Shown here piece by piece: positions 1 through 4,289 of a stretch of 5,246 bases of DNA (position 1 is the first letter of the stretch; each line of letters opens with the position of its first letter). The DNA is from Pseudomonadota bacterium. Lineage in GTDB: Bacteria > Pseudomonadota > Gammaproteobacteria > Burkholderiales > Ferrovaceae. The position numbers and the translations under genes were made by a program. The notes beneath the pieces were generated by a model that ran no database searches, had not been told where the DNA came from, and saw only the letters and a list, made by a program, of their open reading frames with translations. The DNA lies in the NCBI GenBank assembly GCA_021794775.1, contig JAJYQG010000214.1, positions 1-5,246 of the forward strand, read 5' to 3'.

Positions 1-1152
1 TCTCACCCCGTCCAGACCGGCCATCAGCATGGCAGAGAAAGCCAGGTAGGGGTTGGCGGTTGGGTCGGGGAAGCGAATTTCGACGCGGCGCGCTTTATCG
101 CTTTGCACAAAAGGAACGCGGATGGCGGCAGAACGGTTGCGTGCCGAATACGCCAGTTTGACGGGAGCTTCGAATCCGGGCACCAAACGTTTGTACGAGT
201 TGGTGCTGGGGTTGGTGATGGCGTTCAGGGCTTTGGCGTGTTTGATGATGCCGCCGATGTAGTACAGGGCAAAATCCGACAGCCCCGCGTAACCGCTGCC
301 TGCGAACAGGTTCTTGCCATCTTTCCATATGGATTGGTGTACGTGCATCCCGGAGCCATTGTCTCCGACGATGGGTTTGGGCATGAATGTGGCGGTTTTG
401 CCATAGGAATGAGCCACATTATGAACCACGTACTTCAAGATTTGGGTCCAGTCGGCGCGCTGTACAAGATGGGAAAACTTGGTGCCAATTTCGCATTGTC
501 CTGGTGCGGCCACTTCGTGGTGATGCACTTCGACGGGAACGCCCATGTCTTCCAGAGCCAAGCACATGGCGGAGCGTATATCCTGCAGTGAATCCACCGG
601 AGGAACGGGGAAATAGCCCCCCTTGACGGCAGGCCGATGGCCCATGTTGCCGCCTTCGTAGGCTCTGGCGGAAGACCAGGGTGCTTCTTCGCTCTCGATT
701 TTGACGGAGCAGCCCGACATATCGACATGCCAAGTCACGGAATCAAAAATGAAAAACTCAGGTTCGGGGCCAAAATAGGCGGTATCGCCGAGACCGCTCG
801 ACTTCAGGTAAGCTTCGGCCCGCTTGGCCAGGGAGCGAGGATCGCGATCGTATCCTTTTCCCTCGGAGGGTTCGACGACATCGCAGGTCAGGATGAGGGT
901 GGTTTCATCCATAAAAGGATCGATGTTGGCCGTGGTGGGGTCGGGCATCAGCAACATGTCGGAAGCTTCGATGCCTTTCCAGCCTGCGATGGATGAACCA
1001 TCGAAAGCATGGCCCTCGGAGAATTTTTCAGGGCCGAAAGCGCTGACCGGTACGGAAACATGCTGCTCTTTTCCACGGGTATCGGTGAATCGAAAATCGA
1101 CAAATTTGACTTCGTGGTCTTTGACCATTTGCATGACATCAGCGACTGCCAT
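1..1152 (-). CDS. glnA: Type I glutamine synthetase, N-terminal 384 residues (truncated by the left window edge)
   Basis: Glutamine synthetase joins ammonia to glutamate using ATP in the cytoplasm; it is the central enzyme of ammonium assimilation and forms a dodecamer. The reading frame stays open from the ATG at 1152 to base 1, giving 384 codons of an enzyme normally about 470 residues long. The beta-Grasp N-terminal domain is followed by the catalytic domain. Visible active-site motifs include FGPEPEFF (127-134, metal-binding Glu130 and Glu132), Glu213 after the HHH triplet, GQCEIG (Glu221), DNGSGMHVH (264-272, His270), NPSTNTYKRLVPG (314-326), Arg340, Arg345 and VEIR (Glu358, Arg360). These sit one residue later than in the E. 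coli enzyme. The part that would carry the adenylylated tyrosine lies outside the window. The start is set by AGGAG at 1159-1163, six bases before the ATG. A sigma-54 promoter and NtrC-like sites lie upstream, pointing to nitrogen control. The identification is very secure. Confidence 0.98.
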   Translation of the reverse strand, partial: MAVADVMQMVKDHEVKFVDFRFTDTRGKEQHVSVPVSAFGPEKFSEGHAFDGSSIAGWKGIEASDMLLMPDPTTANIDPFMDETTLILTCDVVEPSEGKGYDRDPRSLAKRAEAYLKSSGLGDTAYFGPEPEFFIFDSVTWHVDMSGCSVKIESEEAPWSSARAYEGGNMGHRPAVKGGYFPVPPVDSLQDIRSAMCLALEDMGVPVEVHHHEVAAPGQCEIGTKFSHLVQRADWTQILKYVVHNVAHSYGKTATFMPKPIVGDNGSGMHVHQSIWKDGKNLFAGSGYAGLSDFALYYIGGIIKHAKALNAITNPSTNSYKRLVPGFEAPVKLAYSARNRSAAIRVPFVQSDKARRVEIRFPDPTANPYLAFSAMLMAGLDGVR

Positions 1153-1248
1153 CGTTCTCTCCTGTTTCTGCAATGTTTAAATGTGTTGCCCGTTATCCCC
1201 GGCGCTACGCATCTCCGCCTGCCGAGAATCAACCCCGGCCTAATTAAA

Positions 1249-1264
1249 GCACGTTACGTGCCAA
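1249..1264 (-). promoter_or_regulatory. Sigma-54 (RpoN) -24/-12 promoter of glnA
   Basis: Read on the minus strand from 1264, the sequence is TTGGCACG, four bases, then GTGC followed by TTTAAT. It matches the sigma-54 consensus TTGGCACG-N4-TTGC with a single mismatch. The invariant GG (1262-1261) and GC (1250-1249) are separated by exactly 10 bases, the spacing sigma-54 requires. This predicts a transcript start near 1237 and a leader of about 85 bases before the glnA ATG. It is also a perfect dyad, GCACGT-T-ACGTGC (1249-1261). The downstream gene is glnA, the classic sigma-54-dependent gene, which strengthens the call. Confidence 0.88.
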
Positions 1265-1269
1265 TACCG

Positions 1270-1299
1270 AATCGTTCGATTGCACCATTGTGCCACAAT
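1270..1299. repeat. Two short perfect inverted repeats between glnA promoter and enhancer
   Basis: AATCG-TT-CGATT occupies 1270-1281 and ATTGTG-C-CACAAT occupies 1287-1299. Both are perfect dyads. The second also begins just after TGCACC (1281-1286), a perfect NtrC half-site, so a weak third NtrC contact near -52 is possible. Either dyad could instead be an operator for an unidentified regulator, or chance. An A/T-rich stretch (about 1305-1324) separates them from the NtrC sites; I found no good IHF consensus there. Confidence 0.4.
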
Positions 1300-1327
1300 G
1301 AAACGATGGATAATGATAAATTTCGTG

Positions 1328-1344
1328 CGCACCCGATCGGTGCA
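1328..1344. promoter_or_regulatory. NtrC (NRI) binding site, glnA-proximal
   Basis: CGCACC, five bases, GGTGCA: this matches the NtrC dyad TGCACC-N5-GGTGCA at all but the first base. Its centre (1336) is about 99 bases upstream of the predicted sigma-54 transcript start, a normal enhancer distance. NtrC phosphorylated under nitrogen limitation would bind here and contact sigma-54 polymerase by DNA looping. NtrC itself is not in the window, so its involvement is inferred from the site and the gene. Confidence 0.8.
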
Positions 1345-1356
1345 TGGGCTTCATCG

Positions 1357-1373
1357 CGCACCAATTGGGTGCG
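1357..1373. promoter_or_regulatory. NtrC (NRI) binding site, glnA-distal
   Basis: CGCACC, five bases, GGTGCG: a symmetric NtrC-type dyad that departs from TGCACC-N5-GGTGCA only at the two outermost bases. Its centre (1365) lies about 128 bases upstream of the predicted glnA start and 29 bp from the proximal site. That is close to three helical turns, so both dimers would sit on roughly the same DNA face, as needed for cooperative NtrC oligomers. It also lies only about 22 bp upstream of the -35 element of the divergent rhodanese promoter. Confidence 0.78.
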
Positions 1374-1394
1374 TTTCTGGTGTGGCGCAATGCC

Positions 1395-1424
1395 CTGTCA
1401 TGGGGGCTTGGGATTGGGTACAAT
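1395..1424 (+). promoter_or_regulatory. Sigma-70-like promoter of the rhodanese-aroE-mtgA cluster
   Basis: CTGTCA (1395-1400, four of six -35 consensus bases) is followed by 18 bases and then TACAAT (1419-1424, five of six -10 consensus bases). A transcript would start near 1431 and reach the rhodanese ATG after about 23 bases. It is the best housekeeping-type promoter seen upstream of this plus-strand gene cluster. The -10 is strong and the -35 moderate. Confidence 0.55.
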
Positions 1425-1453
1425 AACCGTGTTATGGAAGGGTTGAGAGTGAC

Positions 1454-1906
1454 ATGTCGAAAGTTGCCGAACTGATCAGAACGGCGCAACAGCGCGCCCA
1501 TGAGATTGGCCTACCCTACCGGGGGGCGCTGTTGCCTGCCGAGGCTTACGAAATTCTGATCCAATCATCTCAGGCTGTTCTGGTGGATGTCCGGACGCAG
1601 GCTGAATGGGATTGGGTTGGTTTTGTTCCGGGGGCGGTTCACATCGAATGGCAGTCTTATCCCATGGGCGTTCGCAATGCGATGTTTCTCGAACAGTTGC
1701 AAGGTAAGGTCGCTGAGGATGCTGCCCTTTTTTTTCTATGTCGTTCCGGGGCTCGCTCCCATGCGGCGGCAGAAGAAGCGACTCGAGCTGGTTGGGCGCA
1801 ATGCTACAACGTTCTGCACGGGTTTGAGGGAGATCGGGATCCCCAGGGGCATCGTGGGCATATCAATGGATGGCGCGCGGCTGGTTTACCCTGGAAACAG
1901 AGCTGA
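1454..1906 (+). CDS. Rhodanese-like single-domain sulfurtransferase
   Basis: A 150-residue cytoplasmic protein with one rhodanese domain and no signal peptide or membrane segment. Rhodaneses carry a persulfide on an active-site cysteine and pass the sulfur to an acceptor such as cyanide or a biosynthetic partner. The N-terminal region contains a helix (about 1-18) and the VLVDVRTQAEWDWVGFVPGAVHIEW stretch (42-66), which has the DVR and GxVPGAVHI-type signatures of the fold. The catalytic loop is CRSGARS (96-102), with Cys96 as the sulfur carrier; a cysteine and an intact loop argue for activity. A second cysteine is at 117. The ATG follows GGAAGGG (1436-1442) and GAGAG (1445-1449). The stop overlaps the aroE start, so the two are probably translated from one message. 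The substrate and physiological partner cannot be told from the sequence, and I give no symbol. Confidence 0.93.
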   Translation: MSKVAELIRTAQQRAHEIGLPYRGALLPAEAYEILIQSSQAVLVDVRTQAEWDWVGFVPGAVHIEWQSYPMGVRNAMFLEQLQGKVAEDAALFFLCRSGARSHAAAEEATRAGWAQCYNVLHGFEGDRDPQGHRGHINGWRAAGLPWKQS

Positions 1907-2727
1907 TGCTGCGTTATGCCGTCATTGGGCGTCCCATTGCCCATAGCCGGTCTCCGGATATTCATCGCGCGTTTGCTGAACAAACGGGAAAAGCTTTGCA
2001 TTACGACAGGATCGAAGGCTCAGCTGAGCATTTCGAGCAAGACGTGCGACGTTTCTTTGCTACGGGAGGCAGTGGCCTGAATGTGACGCTGCCGTTCAAA
2101 GAACGGGCCCGTGCCATGGCGGACCGGGTGTCGGTGCGCGCCAAGGTTGCCGGTGCCGCCAATACATTGGGCATGCAAGGACATGACCTATGGGCAGACA
2201 ATACCGATGGGATAGGTCTGGTTCGAGATTTGATGGACAATCTGGGGCGGGTGTTGGTTGGTGCCAGAGTTCTGATGCTGGGAGCGGGGGGGGCAGCACG
2301 CGGTGTGGTGCAGCCTTTGGCTCAGGCAGGGGTTGCTGCCTTGCATATCGCCAATCGTACCGAGGCCCGTGCGCGACATTTGGTCGAGGATTTGGTTGGC
2401 GCCTGCCCCGGCATGTCTTTGCAGCATCATGCCTGGCAGGCACTCGATTGGCTTGCGCCTTTTGACGTGGTGATTAATGCAACGTCCACGGCGGTGGGCG
2501 GGGAATTGCCGAAGTTGCCGACAGGGTTGTTTGCGTCGGATGGATTGGCGTATGACATGGGCTATGGATCCGAACCCACGCCCTTTCTGCGTGTTGCGGC
2601 GGAAATCGGTGCGGTTCGGTTGGCGGATGGTTTGGGCATGCTGGTGGAACAGGCGGCGGCCGCTTTTGAGCTCTGGCATGATGTGCGGCCTGACACGAAG
2701 CCGGTGATCGATACGTTGCGTGCCTGA
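1906..2727 (+). CDS. aroE: Shikimate dehydrogenase (NADP-dependent)
   Basis: AroE reduces 3-dehydroshikimate to shikimate with NADPH, the fourth step of the chorismate pathway to aromatic amino acids, folate and quinones. The 273-residue length is normal. The shikimate-binding half shows SRSP (14-17), NVTLPFK (59-65, catalytic Lys65), AANT (84-87) and ADNTDG (97-102, catalytic Asp101). The Rossmann half shows GAGGAARGV (126-134) and NRTEAR (150-155), the latter typical of NADP preference, then NATS (191-194), the YDMGYG...TPFL segment (217-228) and DGLGMLVEQAAAAFELW (241-257). I chose the ATG at 1906 rather than the in-frame ATG at 1870: it puts the conserved YAVIGRPIAHSRSP directly at the N-terminus, and it overlaps the preceding stop as TGATG, a classic coupling arrangement. 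GGAAACAGAG just upstream can serve as ribosome binding site. This is AroE proper rather than the quinate-type YdiB, on motif grounds. Confidence 0.97.
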   Translation: MLRYAVIGRPIAHSRSPDIHRAFAEQTGKALHYDRIEGSAEHFEQDVRRFFATGGSGLNVTLPFKERARAMADRVSVRAKVAGAANTLGMQGHDLWADNTDGIGLVRDLMDNLGRVLVGARVLMLGAGGAARGVVQPLAQAGVAALHIANRTEARARHLVEDLVGACPGMSLQHHAWQALDWLAPFDVVINATSTAVGGELPKLPTGLFASDGLAYDMGYGSEPTPFLRVAAEIGAVRLADGLGMLVEQAAAAFELWHDVRPDTKPVIDTLRA

Positions 2728-2739
2728 TTCACCTTGAAA

Positions 2740-2747
2740 GGGGGGGG
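2740..2747 (+). repeat. Run of eight G between aroE and mtgA
   Basis: Eight consecutive G, flanked by A-runs, sit in the 40-bp gap between the aroE stop and the mtgA start. The purine-rich block 2736-2753 is the only Shine-Dalgarno-like sequence for mtgA, but its G part ends 20 bases before the ATG, longer than usual. A change in run length would alter this spacing without touching either coding frame. It may be a slippage-prone site or a sequencing uncertainty. Confidence 0.6.
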
Positions 2748-2767
2748 AAAAGATCGCTACATGGGCC

Positions 2768-3463
2768 ATGTTCCAGCACCGCAAGTGGTGGCGATGTTTG
2801 TTGCTGGGTGTGCTGGTTGTTGGATTGGGTTGGGAGAGCCTGATGTTGGCCGAGGTTCTTTGGTGGCGTACCCACGATCCGAGTCAGACGGCGTTCATGC
2901 GGGCGCGCAGCGAAAGCCGCCAGGCGCGGGGGTTGCCGCCATTGGCGCCCCATCCTTGGGTGCCCTATGACCGAATTCCTGTTGCGCTGAAGCGCGCCGT
3001 GGTTGCTGCCGAAGACAGTCGTTTCGTTCAGCATGATGGCTTTGATTGGCAGGGGATTCGCCAGGCCTATGACCGGGATGTGCAACGACACCGTCTCGTG
3101 GCGGGCGGATCCACCATTTCCCAGCAATTGGCCAAAAACTTATTTCTTTCGGAGCATCGCACCTGGTGGCGAAAAGCTCAGGAATCAATCCTGACGGTGA
3201 TGCTGGAAAGCTTCTGGAGCAAACGCCGCATCCTCGAGGTTTATCTCAACACCATTGAGTGGGGTGATGGAGAGTTTGGTTGTGCAGCGGCCAGCCGCCA
3301 TTATTTTGGGGTTACCGTCGAGCGTTTGTCTCCTTCTGAAGCCGCTCGTCTGGCGTCCATGATTCCACGTCCACGTTTCTATGACCGGCACGGCCCTACC
3401 GAACAGTTGCTCGATAAGGCTCGTACCATTGGGTTGCGCATGAACCAGGTGAGCATTCCCTAG
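2768..3463 (+). CDS. mtgA: Monofunctional biosynthetic peptidoglycan transglycosylase
   Basis: MtgA polymerises lipid II into glycan strands at the periplasmic face of the inner membrane. It is a GT51-family enzyme without a transpeptidase domain. The 231-residue length fits the family. A short basic start (HRKWWR) precedes one membrane anchor (about 10-30). The GT51 domain follows: AVVAAEDSRFVQHDGFDW (77-94) with catalytic Glu82; GGSTISQQLAKNLFL (113-127); RKAQE (135-139); and the KRRILEVYL segment (152-160) running into NTIEWGDGEFG (161-171) and AAASRHYFG (173-181). The second acidic active-site residue is probably Glu139. The ATG at 2768 is the first start after the in-frame stop at 2735, and it places the membrane anchor normally, although the ribosome site is poorly spaced. 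The gene closes a likely rhodanese-aroE-mtgA operon, and its stop overlaps that of the convergent H1-like gene. Confidence 0.96.
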   Translation: MFQHRKWWRCLLLGVLVVGLGWESLMLAEVLWWRTHDPSQTAFMRARSESRQARGLPPLAPHPWVPYDRIPVALKRAVVAAEDSRFVQHDGFDWQGIRQAYDRDVQRHRLVAGGSTISQQLAKNLFLSEHRTWWRKAQESILTVMLESFWSKRRILEVYLNTIEWGDGEFGCAAASRHYFGVTVERLSPSEAARLASMIPRPRFYDRHGPTEQLLDKARTIGLRMNQVSIP

Positions 3464-3470
3464 CTTAGGG
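3458..3470. repeat. Small hairpin spanning the shared stop codons of convergent genes
   Basis: CCCTA-GCT-TAGGG is a perfect five-base-pair stem with a three-base loop. It covers both stop codons, which share CTAG at 3460-3463. No T-tract follows on either strand, so it is not a convincing intrinsic terminator, and nothing better is present between the two genes. Confidence 0.4.
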
Positions 3471-4152
3471 GCTTGATGAGAGGATGGCGCGGTGACCTGC
3501 GGGTGGTTTTCCTGGCGGGAGCAGGGGAGGTATCGGTGGAATGGGCCTCAATTTTTGGGCTGTTGCCTGAAGAAGAGCGGGTTTCGTCAACCGTTGTACC
3601 CTGTTTGGCTGCTGTGTTATCGGGTTGATGCGTCGCGGTCTTGCGCGTTCTTTTGACGGCTGGGGCAACCACGGATGCTTCAACGGAAGGGGCCGCCGCT
3701 TTTTTGCGCAGAGCAGAAGGGCGCGGCGAGGCGGTGCTGGTGTTGGAGGCGTTGTCGGGCTGGACGGCGGTTTTGCGTGTGCGAGGTTTCTTTTCGGTTG
3801 GGGCAATGCCGGAACTTTCAGCGGCAGGAATCGCTTTTTTGCGACGGGTGGTGGCCACTGGGGCAACGACAGCCTCTTTGTCATCGGTGGTTGTCATCGC
3901 GGCCTTGGCGGCCTTTTTCTTGGCCTTTTCCCGCTTCTTGGCCTGCTTCTCCGCTTGCTTTTTGGCTTCTTTGCGGGCTTTCTTTTCGGATTTTTTGGCG
4001 GACTTCTGTTCTTCTTGACGCTTTTTCTTTTTCTTGTTTGGGCTTGTCTCAGCGCTGGCCTGGGTGAGTTCTTCACCGATGACGGTCAGCAGCGCTTCAA
4101 CGGTCTCGGAGGGAGCTTCTTGGGCTGAAGAAGACTTCTTTTCGCGTGCCAT
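3460..4152 (-). CDS. Lysine/alanine-rich histone-H1-like basic protein, function unknown
   Basis: A 230-residue, highly basic, low-complexity protein with no Phe, Tyr, Trp or Cys. An N-terminal segment (1-38) is comparatively acidic and may form a helix around 16-32 (ETVEALLTVIGEELTQA). Residues 39-86 hold about 21 lysines mixed with Ala, Glu and Arg, likely a long charged helix. The rest is a disordered-looking Ala/Thr/Ser/Pro-rich tail with RKK and RTRKTA clusters, including a duplicated unit of about 45 residues (103-134 and 148-179). The composition resembles bacterial H1-like nucleoid proteins, so non-specific DNA or RNA binding is plausible but inferred. The start is the ATG at 4152, seven bases after AGGAG (4160-4164). 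The ATG two codons upstream (4158) is only one base from that motif, and longer starts lack a ribosome site. It follows lysA on the same strand after 137 bp. A swarming-type low-complexity protein with another role cannot be excluded. Confidence 0.82.
   Translation of the reverse strand: MAREKKSSSAQEAPSETVEALLTVIGEELTQASAETSPNKKKKKRQEEQKSAKKSEKKARKEAKKQAEKQAKKREKAKKKAAKAAMTTTDDKEAVVAPVATTRRKKAIPAAESSGIAPTEKKPRTRKTAVQPDNASNTSTASPRPSALRKKAAAPSVEASVVAPAVKRTRKTATHQPDNTAAKQGTTVDETRSSSGNSPKIEAHSTDTSPAPARKTTRRSPRHPLIKPLS
3616..3846 (-). repeat. Internal tandem duplication in the H1-like gene
   Basis: Protein residues 103-134 (3751-3846) and 148-179 (3616-3711) align as RKKA-x-P ... AP ... RTRKTA-(1-2)-QPDN. 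The offset is 44-45 residues. The copies have diverged in both protein and DNA, so this is an old duplication rather than a recent identical repeat. A further RKTTRRSPRHP cluster near the C-terminus (214-224) may be a degenerate basic motif of the same kind. Confidence 0.65.
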
Positions 4153-4159
4153 GGACATT

Positions 4160-4164
4160 CTCCT
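4160..4164 (-). promoter_or_regulatory. Ribosome binding site that decides the start of the H1-like gene
   Basis: AGGAG on the minus strand is seven bases from the ATG at 4152 and only one base from the alternative ATG at 4158. The spacing therefore favours the 230-residue form that begins MAREKK. Confidence 0.8.
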
Positions 4165-4221
4165 GTTGTAAGGGCCGAATGCAACGACCCCACCGACGGG
4201 GCCGTCTGATGTCTCATGTCG

Positions 4222-4227
4222 ATTGTA
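4222..4227 (-). promoter_or_regulatory. Possible -10 element of a promoter for the H1-like gene
   Basis: TACAAT on the minus strand matches five of six bases of the sigma-70 -10 consensus. It would give a start near 4215 and a leader of about 63 bases. The expected -35 region (near CACATT, about 17 bases upstream) is poor, so the promoter is tentative and the gene may depend partly on read-through from lysA. Confidence 0.35.
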
Positions 4228-4261
4228 GGCGCAAACGCGAGAAAAATGTGGACTGTGACAG

Positions 4262-4286
4262 AAAAACAGCAGCTTTCCAAAGGCTG
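4262..4286 (-). terminator. Weak terminator-like hairpin just after lysA
   Basis: On the minus strand, CAGC-C-TTTGGAAA-GCTG can fold into a short stem with a bulged C, followed two bases later by five T (4266-4262). It starts only a few bases past the lysA stop, the right place for an intrinsic terminator. The stem is short and imperfect, so it may leak into the H1-like gene. Confidence 0.35.
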
Positions 4287-4289
4287 GCT

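Noticed and set aside
103..591. A 162-codon plus-strand open frame opposite glnA
   Set aside because: It is a shadow of the glnA frame, which shows the complete set of glutamine synthetase active-site motifs over the same bases.
1281..1295. A second sigma-54-like match on the minus strand (TGGCAC ... TGCA)
   Set aside because: The GG and GC are only 9 bases apart instead of 10, which sigma-54 rarely tolerates. The nearby site at 1249-1264 has correct spacing and a better sequence.
1305..1324. Possible IHF site in the A/T-rich part of the glnA control region
   Set aside because: Neither strand matches the IHF consensus well (the TTR part is missing), so only A/T-richness can be claimed.
1009..1446. 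A plus-strand open frame running from glnA through the control region
   Set aside because: It is antisense to glnA and covers the sigma-54 promoter and both NtrC sites. It has no domain signature, so it is not considered coding.
2188..2784. A 198-codon open frame on the minus strand opposite aroE
   Set aside because: The plus strand carries an unmistakable AroE with all catalytic motifs; the opposite product has no recognisable domain.
3890..4040. T-rich runs on the plus strand suggestive of terminators or a low-complexity repeat array
   Set aside because: They are the complement of lysine codons in the K-rich block of the H1-like gene; there is no regular DNA repeat unit or stem preceding the T runs.
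3625..4128. A 167-codon open frame on the plus strand opposite the H1-like gene
   Set aside because: Its Gly/Phe/Leu-rich product is the antisense image of lysine and alanine codons. It shows no family motif and no ribosome site, whereas the minus-strand gene has a good ribosome site and an abutting stop arrangement.
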